From an uncultured Saprospiraceae bacterium (GTDB taxonomy: Bacteria > Bacteroidota > Bacteroidia > Chitinophagales > Saprospiraceae): a stretch of 47,717 bases of DNA. This document shows positions 10,289 through 18,806 of the stretch, one piece after another. Made by a program: the position numbers and the translations under genes. The DNA lies in contig CALFDU010000144.1 in NCBI GenBank assembly GCA_937950315.1, positions 1 to 47,717 of the forward strand. Reading direction: 5' to 3'. Numbering within the stretch: position 1 is the first letter of the stretch; each line of letters begins with the position of its first letter. The notes beneath the pieces are model-generated. The model was not told where the DNA came from. It saw nothing but the letters and a program-made list of their open reading frames with translations, and did no database searches.

Positions 10289-10945
10289 TTAATTCTTTAA
10301 GGGAATAGATTCATCCTTATTGTACTCGATGTCTAGATCATTGGCATATTCCTCCACTGTCTTCTTAAAACCCATTTCTTTTCTGAGACTATCAACTTTT
10401 TTTACATCCTGAATGGGCCACACATAATATTGATTGGTTATAAAGCCATTGGCATTTTTTCGTGGAGCAGATTGTGTCCCATACAGTTGCTTTAAATTGT
10501 TTTCCACCAATATGCGATCTTGCATCAACGCGTATTGCTTTTTTGATGCCTCGCCCTTTAATGCTTTTTCTTTTAGTTGACCAATATATTTTTCCATAGT
10601 AGCAACATCATTGTGTTGTAGAATATTAAAAATTCCATCACTCAACTTTTTTCCATCTTTTGAGATTGAAGGGTAACCATAAGCTGTTAAAAATGCCTTT
10701 GCCTTAATTAAATTGAGTGAATCGATAACCCCCATTTTGTTATTTAAGTCTAAGTCAAACGTATCCCGCAACATATTTTCGTGTACACGTTTTCTAATGG
10801 CCTGTTCTTCATCCAATCCCTTTTCAATTTCCTGTTTTAGTTTTAGGTATTCTTTGTCAGGTCCTATTTGAGCACATGAGGCGAAAAATAGGATTACCAC
10901 CAATTGAAAATAAATTCTTAGAACATCGAGTTTCATTCGATCCAT
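10289..10945 (-). CDS. DUF6624-like lipoprotein
   Basis: A 218-residue lipoprotein (FFASC, Cys24). The body is mostly helical and resembles the DUF6624 family of Bacteroidota: a region NNKMGVIDSLNLIKAKAFL, then GYPSISKDG, then IFNILQHNDVATMEKYI, and finally the family-like block ALMQDRILVENNLKQLYGTQ. No enzymatic function is known for the family. Start: ATG at 10945 (MDRMKLDV); Met4 is an equally possible start. It would be the first gene of the four-gene exported-protein run that ends at 6499. The DUF assignment rests on remembered motif pattern, so it is moderate. Confidence 0.68.
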   Translation of the reverse strand: MDRMKLDVLRIYFQLVVILFFASCAQIGPDKEYLKLKQEIEKGLDEEQAIRKRVHENMLRDTFDLDLNNKMGVIDSLNLIKAKAFLTAYGYPSISKDGKKLSDGIFNILQHNDVATMEKYIGQLKEKALKGEASKKQYALMQDRILVENNLKQLYGTQSAPRKNANGFITNQYYVWPIQDVKKVDSLRKEMGFKKTVEEYANDLDIEYNKDESIPLKN

Positions 10946-11336
10946 TTTACTAAAAATACAATTTCAAAAGAGAAAAGAATAGGAGCGAGAAGAATAGTTG
11001 AAATGGATCCATGCCTTGTGACCAGGAAATCAGTTTATCATAAGGAATAATGATACATGATAAGCGCTATGAAAACCAATATTTGTAAAAAAAGAGAGAG
11101 GGACCAATGCCTTGATCCCTCTCGCAAGTAGACATAATTTTGGTAATTATGCCTCACTTAACTATTGCTTAAGAATATGTTCTCAAGGTAGTTATTTTTT
11201 AAGAATTCAATCAATAATTGGCTTATTTTTCGAGGGATTCTAAGTAATTGAAGTAGGGATTTTAATCGGTTGATTATCAGGTAGATAGACCTAGAGTAGT
11301 ACTTCTAATTATCGATTTTCCAATAAAAATTTGCTT
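10946..11336. other. 391-bp intergenic region
   Basis: No convincing gene. It contains a strong minus-strand terminator-like hairpin (listed separately), a short perfect inverted repeat around 11133-11151 (CATAATT/AATTATG), and AT-rich sequence. The promoter of the DUF6624-like gene should lie in the first ~100 bases, but I cannot point to a clear TTTG/TAnnTTTG pair. Confidence 0.5.
11087..11123 (-). terminator. Intrinsic terminator, minus strand
   Basis: An 8-bp perfect GC-rich stem pairs 11096-11103 with 11116-11123 around a 12-base loop. On the minus strand it is followed by a T-tract (seven A on the plus strand, 11087-11093). It lies about 210 bases downstream of the YdjM-like gene and is the likely end of the acpP-fabF-rnc transcription unit. 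Confidence 0.6.
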
Positions 11337-12542
11337 TTAATTACCCCAGATTCTTGACCAAAGTGTTCTCATCACTTCCTTCTCGCCTCCTTCAGGTGGG
11401 CCACCAATTGCTTCTTCCATTTCGTAGCTTTCACCCGATTCTTTGAGGTAAAATTTAAAGATAAAGTCATCTCCACCCTTTGCTTCTCCACTGAAGCTAC
11501 CAAATCTCAAATCATTAAACTGCAATCGCTTATCTTCTCTCCTAAAAACACTAAAATAATCATCGCAGAACCACCGTAAAGTCTTGATGGTATAATCTGT
11601 ATCTATATTTTTAAGCAAGTCATGCTGCTTTTCAATTTTTGTAAAACGGATTGGCTGACTATCAAATATTGAATGCAAGCCTTGATAATATCCATCCTTG
11701 GTCTCAGCTGTACAAGTCCACAAGAAGTTGGTCAGTAAATAGGAGTTGGTAACAAAACGCTCCGCCTCAATATTTTCTCTTTCCAGCGCTTGCGCAAATG
11801 TATTGTTCATTTTTTGTTTATGGATCAATGTAAATACCAAATACAAAGAACTCAATCCTATTCCCAAATAATTCCAAAACCTTCTCTTTGGCGAACTTCT
11901 ATGAAATGACGCAGCAATAAATAGACAAATTATGAAAGGAATGGTGTAGAACATATCAGCAACTGCAATGCTACTCCATGCAACCCTTACATCCGAAAAA
12001 GGTGCAAACAATTGTGTTCCGTACATCGTAAAGCAATCCAATATTGGATGCGTAAACAAGGACCAAAAAAACAACCACTGGTAATCTCGTACCGTAGCTT
12101 CAGGCTTCTCCCAATTATCAGAAAAATATCTTGACTTACTCGATCTATACAATATGAACAACATGACCGGAACCAAAACGATGGTCGGAATTATGGTATC
12201 TGGAAACAACATCTTCAAAAACATATCTACTATGAAACCTACCAGTATCGTCGCCAGAGCTCGACAGAAAGTTGCAATCCATTTATGATATTCACTATTA
12301 TATAACCAATGGATGATCCAACCTACAGCAAATGCTCCTAAAATACTAAACAAGATTGAATGACTTATGCCTCTATGAAAAGCTAGATTGTCTATGGTAG
12401 AAAGGAAGAATTTCCCAAGGACATCTAAGTCAGGAATCGTTCCCCCGATGGCACCCAACCACATGGCTCTGTTACCAATTTTCTTTCCTAGAACTACCTC
12501 TCCTGCGGCAGCACCTAAGACAATCTGAGTTAATGAATCCAT
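11337..12542 (-). CDS. YdjM/DUF457-type inner-membrane metal-dependent hydrolase
   Basis: A 401-residue polytopic membrane protein. The N-terminus has the family signature: MDSLTQIVLGAAAGE, then GGTIPDLDVL (Pro37-Asp38-Leu39-Asp40), then FHRGISHS (His56, His61). A second metal-ligand-like motif HPILDCFTMYG lies near residue 165. About five or six hydrophobic segments fall in the first 250 residues, followed by a soluble C-terminal tail rich in charged residues. The family (LexA-regulated YdjM in E. coli) is predicted to be a phospholipase-C/D-like membrane hydrolase; its substrate is uncertain. The gene begins 6 bases after rnc and is probably translated from the same message. Confidence 0.86.
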   Translation of the reverse strand: MDSLTQIVLGAAAGEVVLGKKIGNRAMWLGAIGGTIPDLDVLGKFFLSTIDNLAFHRGISHSILFSILGAFAVGWIIHWLYNSEYHKWIATFCRALATILVGFIVDMFLKMLFPDTIIPTIVLVPVMLFILYRSSKSRYFSDNWEKPEATVRDYQWLFFWSLFTHPILDCFTMYGTQLFAPFSDVRVAWSSIAVADMFYTIPFIICLFIAASFHRSSPKRRFWNYLGIGLSSLYLVFTLIHKQKMNNTFAQALERENIEAERFVTNSYLLTNFLWTCTAETKDGYYQGLHSIFDSQPIRFTKIEKQHDLLKNIDTDYTIKTLRWFCDDYFSVFRREDKRLQFNDLRFGSFSGEAKGGDDFIFKFYLKESGESYEMEEAIGGPPEGGEKEVMRTLWSRIWGN

Positions 12543-12548
12543 TCCGTG

Positions 12549-13274
12549 TTATCCTTGTTCGGTAATCTTCAACTTACTAAGAACAAGATTGGAAGCCGTT
12601 TGTTCCGCACTTTTCTTATTAAAGTCTTCTGCAAAGGCTATTTGCTTTCCATTGACATGAACACCTACTTTAAAGCGATCTCTTTTATTAAGTTTTGTTT
12701 TGGCTAGTAATTTAAATTCGATCTCATGCCCATGTTTTTGAGCCCACTCTAAAAGCAAGCTCTTGTAGTTGTCGTCTATTTCTTCCAATTGATGAATATC
12801 GAGATGTTGCATCAAAATACTCTCCACTACATAATCCCTTGTCTTGATATAACCATATTCAATATATATCGCCCCCACCAATGCTTCCAGTGCATTCCCT
12901 AGCATAGATTGACTCAATACACCCTGAGAATACTCAGAAAGAATCATGTCGAGTCCCATACTCTCTGCTACCGCATTCAATGTTTTTCTCTTGACCAACT
13001 TAGACCTCATCTTGGTCAAAAATCCTTCTTTTTTCCGGGGATACTTTTTAAATAAATATTCAGCGACTATTGTAGAAAGAATAGCATCACCCAAATATTC
13101 AAGACGCTCATTGTTACTCGTGTCTACAATGCCAATGCTACTATTCATCGATTTGTGATAAAAAGCCAACTTGAACAAATGCAAATCACGAGGCACAAAC
13201 CCAAGGACATCCTTAAATTTACGAGCAAGCTCTTTTTGATCTGATATGTAGTAGTTATAGAATCTTTTTATCAC
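12549..13274 (-). CDS. rnc: Ribonuclease III
   Basis: A 241-residue double-stranded RNA endonuclease for rRNA and mRNA processing. The catalytic RIIID domain (about 20-155) carries the signature NNERLEYLGDAILSTIVAEY (about 54-73), with the acidic Mg2+ ligands Glu/Asp in ERLEYLGD and the second acidic cluster GNALEALVGAIYIEYG (about 125-140). A dsRNA-binding domain (about 170-238) includes DNYKSLLLEWAQKHG and the closing alanine-rich helix KKSAEQTASNLVLSKL. Length is normal for the family. It follows fabF by only 6 bases in the acpP-fabF-rnc order common in bacteria. Confidence 0.97.
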   Translation of the reverse strand: MIKRFYNYYISDQKELARKFKDVLGFVPRDLHLFKLAFYHKSMNSSIGIVDTSNNERLEYLGDAILSTIVAEYLFKKYPRKKEGFLTKMRSKLVKRKTLNAVAESMGLDMILSEYSQGVLSQSMLGNALEALVGAIYIEYGYIKTRDYVVESILMQHLDIHQLEEIDDNYKSLLLEWAQKHGHEIEFKLLAKTKLNKRDRFKVGVHVNGKQIAFAEDFNKKSAEQTASNLVLSKLKITEQG

Positions 13275-13280
13275 AATCAG

Positions 13281-14525
13281 TTATTCGTATTTTTTTAAAA
13301 TAACTGTTGAGTTATGACCTCCAAATCCAAAGGTATTGCTTATAACAGCATTCACTTTTCTTGATTGAGCTTCATTAAACGTAAAGTTCAATTTGGCATC
13401 AAATGCGGGGTCGTCATTAAAATGATTGATTGTTGGTGGAATAGCCTGCTCTTGTATCGCCACAATTCCAGCGATCGCTTCAATCGCTCCAGCGGCTCCA
13501 AGCAAATGTCCTGTCATTGATTTGGTCGAACTAATATTCAATGTATACGCGTGATCCTCAAATACGGAAGTGATAGCCTTTGTTTCAGCCAAATCTCCCA
13601 ATGGAGTAGAAGTACCATGCACATTGATATAATCTATATCTTCTTTATTAAGTCCTGCATCTTTCAATGCAAGTTTCATTACATTCTTTGCACCCATTCC
13701 TTCTGGATGCGGGGCAGTAATATGATGCGCATCTGCCGTCATACCAACTCCTACAACTTCTGCTAATATATTTGCACCTCTCGCCTTAGCATGCTCCAGT
13801 TCTTCAAGGATAAGAGCACCTGCTCCTTCTCCTAGGACAAAACCATCTCGCTCTGCGTCGAATGGTCTAGAAGCTGTCAACGGATCATCGTTTCTTTGCG
13901 ATAGCGCTTTCATTGAGGAGAATCCTCCGATACCCGCTCTGGTAACCGCCGCTTCAGATCCACCACTGATCATAATATCCGCACGATTCCATCTAATATA
14001 ATCTGCAGCTGCAGAAATAGAATGAGTAGAAGATGCACATGCTGAAACTGTGGCGTAGTTAATTCCCCTGAATCCATATTTGATAGAAATATAACCAGGT
14101 GCGATATCCGCAATCAATTTAGGGATCAAAAAAGGATTGTATCTAGGAGCACCATCCCAAAGAGCAGCCTCCATCATATCATGTTCGATTGTCTCAAATC
14201 CACCAATACCGGATCCCCAAATAACACCCGCTCTATCCAAGTCAATAGCCTCTACATCAAGCCCACTATGTTGCATTGCTTCTTCACACACAATCATTCC
14301 ATATTGTGTGAATGGATCCATTCGTCTTGCTTGCTTACGATGAACAAAATCTTCTACATTAAGATCTTTCAACTCACAAGCAAAGCGTGTTTTAAATAGC
14401 TCAGCGTTAAATCTTGTAATCGGTCCCGCTCCACTTTTCCCATTCAACAATCCTTCCGCAAAATCTTTGGCTGTGTTACCTATTGGAGTCAATGCTCCGA
14501 TACCCGTAATTACGACTCTTCTCAT
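13281..14525 (-). CDS. fabF: 3-oxoacyl-[acyl-carrier-protein] synthase II (KAS II)
   Basis: A 414-residue elongating condensing enzyme of type II fatty acid synthesis, which joins malonyl-ACP to acyl-ACP. The catalytic triad is visible and at standard positions: Cys163 (TVSACASSTHS), His303 (VHGTSTPLGD) and His340 (KSMTGHLLGAAG). The N-terminus MRRVVITGIGALTPIG and the C-terminus NTFGFGGHNSTVILKKY are typical. It sits between acpP (its substrate carrier) and rnc; a stem-loop between acpP and fabF probably lowers fabF expression relative to acpP. Confidence 0.98.
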   Translation of the reverse strand: MRRVVITGIGALTPIGNTAKDFAEGLLNGKSGAGPITRFNAELFKTRFACELKDLNVEDFVHRKQARRMDPFTQYGMIVCEEAMQHSGLDVEAIDLDRAGVIWGSGIGGFETIEHDMMEAALWDGAPRYNPFLIPKLIADIAPGYISIKYGFRGINYATVSACASSTHSISAAADYIRWNRADIMISGGSEAAVTRAGIGGFSSMKALSQRNDDPLTASRPFDAERDGFVLGEGAGALILEELEHAKARGANILAEVVGVGMTADAHHITAPHPEGMGAKNVMKLALKDAGLNKEDIDYINVHGTSTPLGDLAETKAITSVFEDHAYTLNISSTKSMTGHLLGAAGAIEAIAGIVAIQEQAIPPTINHFNDDPAFDAKLNFTFNEAQSRKVNAVISNTFGFGGHNSTVILKKYE

Positions 14526-14612
14526 AAAACGAAAATAATTCTTTTAACCGATTCAACTGCTTTATATGTAGCTATTTTGCAGAATTAGGCCTTGAGATAT
14601 GATTAAATTAAA

Positions 14613-14643
14613 AATCCACATAGACCTTAGATCTATGTGGATT
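14613..14643 (-). terminator. acpP-fabF intergenic terminator/attenuator hairpin
   Basis: A 12-bp perfect stem (14613-14624 with 14632-14643, 7-base loop) is followed on the minus strand by a T-rich run. It starts about 20 bases after the acpP stop and precedes fabF by about 90 bases. It may let most transcripts end after the highly expressed acpP, with partial read-through into fabF-rnc. The attenuation role is inference. Confidence 0.7.
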
Positions 14644-14664
14644 GATTTTTAAGCGTTTTATTGC

Positions 14665-14898
14665 TTACTTGTTAGCTTCTAGGAATGAAATTGCCATCCC
14701 TACTGTTGTTATCTTTTCTGCTTCTTCGTCAGGAATAGAAATATCAAATTCTTTTTCGAATTCCATGATCAATTCAACGGTATCCAATGAATCCGCTCCT
14801 AAATCATTAGTAAAGCTTGCTTCACTCGTTACTTCTCCTACATCAACGCCCAATTTATCGACGATGATTTGTTTAACTTTTTCTGAAATGTTAGACAT
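14665..14898 (-). CDS. acpP: Acyl carrier protein
   Basis: A 77-residue acidic carrier of growing acyl chains. The phosphopantetheine attachment serine is Ser37 in [16 protein letters not shown], the canonical DSL motif. The ATG at 14898 ([17 protein letters not shown]) gives the usual ACP length and N-terminus; a TTG 30 bases upstream is in frame but would add ten atypical residues. It is the first gene of acpP-fabF-rnc-YdjM-like. A promoter-like pair lies upstream, and a strong hairpin lies directly downstream. Confidence 0.98.
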   Translation of the reverse strand: MSNISEKVKQIIVDKLGVDVGEVTSEASFTNDLGADSLDTVELIMEFEKEFDISIPDEEAEKITTVGMAISFLEANK

Positions 14899-14925
14899 AA
14901 TAGTATTATTAATTATTAAGTGGCG

Positions 14926-14956
14926 CAAAATAAACCAATACTAAGCGCAATTCAAA
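14926..14956 (-). promoter_or_regulatory. Candidate Bacteroidota promoter of acpP
   Basis: On the minus strand, TTTG (14953-14956) is followed after 20 bases by TATTTTG (14926-14932), one base short of the Bacteroidota -7 consensus TAnnTTTG. The -7 box ends 28 bases before the acpP ATG. Not experimentally supported. Confidence 0.4.
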
Positions 14957-15084
14957 CTATTAAATGATATTTTATCAATAGATAGTTCCCGTCATTATTT
15001 ATAATTTAGGAATATTATAATTGAAAAAGCATTAAAATGCGTATTACCTTCACTATCTTAATGTAAATAAAACACTATCTTATT

Positions 15085-16524
15085 TTGAACTTAGAGACCA
15101 GACAGCACCAAAAAACAAAGATTTTAGCCACTCTCGGCCCAGCTTCTTCATCCAAAGAAGTCCTGGAAAAGCTAATTATGGCGGGTGCAGACGTTTTTAG
15201 ATTGAATTTCTCTCACGGAGATCATGAAGTTCATCAGAAAACGATCAATACAATCATAAAAATCAATGAAGAACATAATATCAACATTGGTATCCTTTGT
15301 GATTTACAAGGTCCCAAGTTAAGAGTCGGTGAAATGGAAAATAATGGCCTTAAAATCGAAAAAGGCGATATCCTGACTTTTGTTAACGAACCTTGTGTTG
15401 GAAATAAGGAACAAATATATATGTCCTATAAAGATTTTGCCAAGGACGTAAATGTTGGTGAGCGCGTCATGCTCGATGACGGAAAACTACAAATGACCGT
15501 CGTAGAAACAGATGGTAAAAGTGTCGTTAAATTAGAAGTGGTTTTTGGTGGAATTCTTTCAAGTAACAAAGGAGTCAACCTTCCAGAAACAAAAATTTCT
15601 CTGCCGAGTCTTACAGAAAAAGACCTTAGAGACCTCGAGTTCATTTTGACACAACCTATTAATTGGATTGCATTGTCTTTTGTCAGACACGCAGAAGATG
15701 TCATTCAATTGAAAAAGAAAATCGATGCAGCTGGCCATTTTGCCAAAGTGATTTCCAAAATTGAAAAGCCAGAAGCCATCGCCGATATCAAAAATATCAT
15801 CAAGGCGACCGATGCCATTATGATTGCTCGTGGTGATTTAGGTGTAGAAGTTCCGATGGAACAATTGCCTCCAATCCAAAAAGATATTATCAAGCGTTGT
15901 ATCAAACGTGGAAGACCCGTAATCGTAGCTACCCAAATGATGGAATCTATGATTACCAATCCTTCTCCGACAAGAGCAGAAATTACGGATGTAGCCAATG
16001 CCGTTTTAGATGGAGCCGATGCTGTTATGTTGAGTGGAGAAACGTCAGTTGGTAAATATCCTGTGGGTGTAGTAACTGCTATGAGCAAGATTATTTCGGA
16101 AGCAGAAAAACACTATGAACTGCAAACCAAACGTCCAAAAGCTAATGTCAATTCTGAGACATTCTATTCTGATACTATTTGTTTTGGTGCAGCAAAATTG
16201 GCCGAAGACATCAAGGCAAAAGCCATCCTCGGAATCACTGTTTCTGGCCATACCGCATTCAAAGTAGCAAGTTACAGACCAAATTCTCAGATTTATATCT
16301 TTTCTTCCGTAAAGCCCATGTTGGCCACAATGAACCTGATTTGGGGCGTTCAGACCTTCTTTTATGACAAATTCTCGTCAACAGATGAAACAATTACTGA
16401 CCTAACTGAAATTTTAAAGGAGAAAAAGTTGTTAGAAGAGGGTGACGTGATAGTAAATACGGCTTCAATGCCATTGCAGAAAAGATTTCGGACAAATACG
16501 CTGAAGATTACTATCGTTGACTAA
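15085..16524 (+). CDS. pyk: Pyruvate kinase
   Basis: A 479-residue glycolytic enzyme that transfers phosphate from phosphoenolpyruvate to ADP. Visible motifs: KTKILATLGPASSSKE near the N-terminus, RLNFSHG, the catalytic lysine region ISKIEKPEAI (about 228-238), the Mg2+/substrate segment MIARGDLGVEVPMEQLP (about 250), ATQMMESMITNPSPTRAE, and DAVMLSGETSVGKYP. The length matches single-domain-set bacterial enzymes. The start is non-ATG: an in-frame TAA lies at 15064-15066 and no ATG lies between it and the conserved core, so the TTG at 15085 is the best start. It is divergent from acpP and is followed after 22 bases by a TPR gene. Confidence 0.97.
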   Translation: MNLETRQHQKTKILATLGPASSSKEVLEKLIMAGADVFRLNFSHGDHEVHQKTINTIIKINEEHNINIGILCDLQGPKLRVGEMENNGLKIEKGDILTFVNEPCVGNKEQIYMSYKDFAKDVNVGERVMLDDGKLQMTVVETDGKSVVKLEVVFGGILSSNKGVNLPETKISLPSLTEKDLRDLEFILTQPINWIALSFVRHAEDVIQLKKKIDAAGHFAKVISKIEKPEAIADIKNIIKATDAIMIARGDLGVEVPMEQLPPIQKDIIKRCIKRGRPVIVATQMMESMITNPSPTRAEITDVANAVLDGADAVMLSGETSVGKYPVGVVTAMSKIISEAEKHYELQTKRPKANVNSETFYSDTICFGAAKLAEDIKAKAILGITVSGHTAFKVASYRPNSQIYIFSSVKPMLATMNLIWGVQTFFYDKFSSTDETITDLTEILKEKKLLEEGDVIVNTASMPLQKRFRTNTLKITIVD

Positions 16525-16546
16525 ATTTGTTATTTAATGATATTTC

Positions 16547-18046
16547 ATGACGCACTATAAGACTGGAATCCTTTGTCTTCTCTTTCTTTTTAGCCTTTCG
16601 GCAAATGGGCAACCAGGTATCTATTCAGAAGATGATATGTCTCTACAGACCATCTTCATGGATGCCCAAACAGCCAAGTACCAAGAAAAATATGAAGAGC
16701 AAATTGATCTACTAAAACAACTCATCGAAAAAGATAGAAGTTGTAACGCTTGCCAGTACGAAATGGCATTGGCTTACTTCAATTTAGAAGACCTAGAAAA
16801 AGCTGGTTCTTCTATTAAAAAAGCGCTGGCCAAAGACCCAAACAATATTGGATACAACCAAGCAGCAAAAAAGATTTATCAAGAAAGCTTAAGGCATGAT
16901 GAAGTAATCAACATCCTTACCAAATTGATCCAATTAGACCCAAGTGACTACGTTGCCAGAGAAGAATTGGTGGCAACTGCCATCCAAGCTGAGAAATATG
17001 ACCTTGCTCTCAATTCTTTAAATGAACTGGATAAGCGATTTGGTGTTTATGAACGATCAACCAAATGGAAACTAGATATCTTCAAAGCCAAGAAAGATGA
17101 AAAATCCCAAATCGAAGCCGTAAAAAAATTAATCGCTGACAATCCTACCAACACCAGATATCTCAACAACCTTGCTTCTATGTATCTCGAATTTGGAAAC
17201 AAAAAAATGGCACAAGAAACTTGGAATCGCATTCTTGAAATAGATCCACAAGATCCAAACGCCAATTATGCAATCTTGACCAATGAGGTGTCTGGTAACA
17301 AAGAGATAAATTTCTTACGCGCCATCATTCCGATGATTGAAAATAAATCAATTCCGGTTGATGATAAAATTCGTGAGCTTATTCCTCACATTGCAGACAT
17401 GTCCAACAATAACAATGAAGAAAACAATGTCCAGCTTTTGAAGCTGTCAGATAAGTTGGTAAGAATGTACCCGGATGAAGCAAAAGTGTATGCCTTAAGA
17501 GGAGATGTTTATCACAACATGGCCGATTTCGCTTCCGCAAATGAAGATTACAAAAAAACAACTTCCTTAAACAAAGGAATACTGCAGGTTTGGAATCAAA
17601 GAATGAACAACGAAATCCAAATGGAAGACTTTGAAAGTTTACTGAAAACATCAAAAAGTGCCATCGACTACTTTCCACTCCAATTCAATCCTTATTTCTA
17701 TAATTCTTTGGCTATGATCAAGACAGGAAAAACGGACAAATTGAAAATGCAAATGGGTGAGGCAAAATTCATGGCGGCCAACGACAAAACTGCCTCCATG
17801 AGAATGGAATACCTTGATGCTTTGATTTCATTTCAAGACAACAATCTTGAAGCAACAAAGGATTTTGTAAATGAATATGCAACGACAAAAAACAAAGACT
17901 ATCTAGTCCAAGAATTGATCGGTGATATTTACGCAAAGTCAGGAGATATCAAATCAGCCCTTCAAGCATGGACTTTCGCTCAAAAATTAGGGAACAATGC
18001 TCCCACTTTATTAAAAAAGATAAGTGAAGAAAAGTATATCAATTAA
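16547..18046 (+). CDS. Exported tetratricopeptide-repeat protein
   Basis: A 499-residue protein with signal peptide (MTHYKTGILCLLFLFSLSANGQ) and a nearly continuous run of TPR helices from about 45 to 490. Repeats are recognisable as A-x2-Y-x-D/N-P patterns, for example YEMALAYFNLEDLEKAGSSI, LLKQLIEKDRSCNACQ and ETWNRILEIDPQDPN. There is no catalytic domain. Such exported TPR proteins are periplasmic or outer-membrane scaffolds. Its last 23 bases overlap the start of the DUF4292 lipoprotein, so the two are translationally coupled. In Bacteroidota these two families are usual neighbours, which suggests a joint role in envelope biogenesis (inference). Confidence 0.88.
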   Translation: MTHYKTGILCLLFLFSLSANGQPGIYSEDDMSLQTIFMDAQTAKYQEKYEEQIDLLKQLIEKDRSCNACQYEMALAYFNLEDLEKAGSSIKKALAKDPNNIGYNQAAKKIYQESLRHDEVINILTKLIQLDPSDYVAREELVATAIQAEKYDLALNSLNELDKRFGVYERSTKWKLDIFKAKKDEKSQIEAVKKLIADNPTNTRYLNNLASMYLEFGNKKMAQETWNRILEIDPQDPNANYAILTNEVSGNKEINFLRAIIPMIENKSIPVDDKIRELIPHIADMSNNNNEENNVQLLKLSDKLVRMYPDEAKVYALRGDVYHNMADFASANEDYKKTTSLNKGILQVWNQRMNNEIQMEDFESLLKTSKSAIDYFPLQFNPYFYNSLAMIKTGKTDKLKMQMGEAKFMAANDKTASMRMEYLDALISFQDNNLEATKDFVNEYATTKNKDYLVQELIGDIYAKSGDIKSALQAWTFAQKLGNNAPTLLKKISEEKYIN

Positions 18047-18806
18047 AACACTTTTTGTTTTCCTCATTAGTAGTTTTCTAGTAATAGGTTGTAAGACAAA
18101 AAAAGTAATTACTGAAGAAGTTAAGGATAACTCTTACTCTGAAGAAGATGTCTTTTACAAAATCAAAGCATCTAATATTTACTTTGATTACCTTGAAGCA
18201 TCAGGTACTGCTACCATCAATTCTCCTCAATTAAATATATCTGGCAACTTTATCCTAAGATTGAAAGACGATGAGACCGCATGGTTGGTGGTTAAAAAAT
18301 TTGGAATCGAAGCTGCTCGTGTCTTGATACAAAATGATACAGCAACCGTTCTGAATCGTTTTCAAAAAGGATATATGCAAGGCCCAGTTTCCGAACTTTC
18401 AAAAAGTGTAGGACTCACAATGGGACAAAATGAAGTGATAGATTTTCTGGCAGGAAACATGATTGTCGATAATGGGACCTTTCTTTCCATGAGCCAAGAC
18501 TCATTCATGTATGAATACAAAACAGCATATGATGATTTGATCTTTACATACGATTACAATTCAATCTCTGAATTGGTGACTCATGCTAGTTTTGGAGATA
18601 TGCAAAACAATAGCGCAGAATGCGCCTACAATGATTATAGAGTCATTGATGATGTGCAGATGACCTCGTACCAAAGGATACTCTCTACCAACGATCCAAG
18701 AGTTGGTGAAACCACTATCACCCTTGACTTCAAAGACATTACCTTAAATCAGGAATTGAATTTCCCTTTTGAAATTCCAAGTAATTATAGAAAAGTAAAC
18801 AACTAA
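18024..18806 (+). CDS. DUF4292 family lipoprotein (LolA/LolB-like fold)
   Basis: A 260-residue lipoprotein (FLVIGC, Cys23). It matches the DUF4292 pattern: an opening YLEASGTATINSPQLNISGN, then FILRLKDDETAWLVVKKFG, then EAARVLIQNDTATVLNRFQK, and a middle VGLTMGQNEVIDFLAGN. The beta-sheet pattern resembles LolA/LolB-type lipid or lipoprotein binding folds, but the role is not established. The start is GTG at 18024, inside the end of the TPR gene; this codon gives the correct signal sequence (MKKSISIKTLFVFLISSFL). The stop TAA shares one base with the ATG of hflX (TAATG), so translation is probably coupled. Confidence 0.86.
   Translation: MKKSISIKTLFVFLISSFLVIGCKTKKVITEEVKDNSYSEEDVFYKIKASNIYFDYLEASGTATINSPQLNISGNFILRLKDDETAWLVVKKFGIEAARVLIQNDTATVLNRFQKGYMQGPVSELSKSVGLTMGQNEVIDFLAGNMIVDNGTFLSMSQDSFMYEYKTAYDDLIFTYDYNSISELVTHASFGDMQNNSAECAYNDYRVIDDVQMTSYQRILSTNDPRVGETTITLDFKDITLNQELNFPFEIPSNYRKVNN

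Noticed and set aside
14899-14928. TTG-initiated extension of AcpP
   Set aside because: Would add ten atypical residues and overlap the promoter-like -7 box; the ATG at 14898 gives standard ACP length.
15705-16088. 127-codon minus-strand reading frame inside pyk
   Set aside because: Antisense shadow of a strongly conserved pyruvate kinase; no domain or start context.
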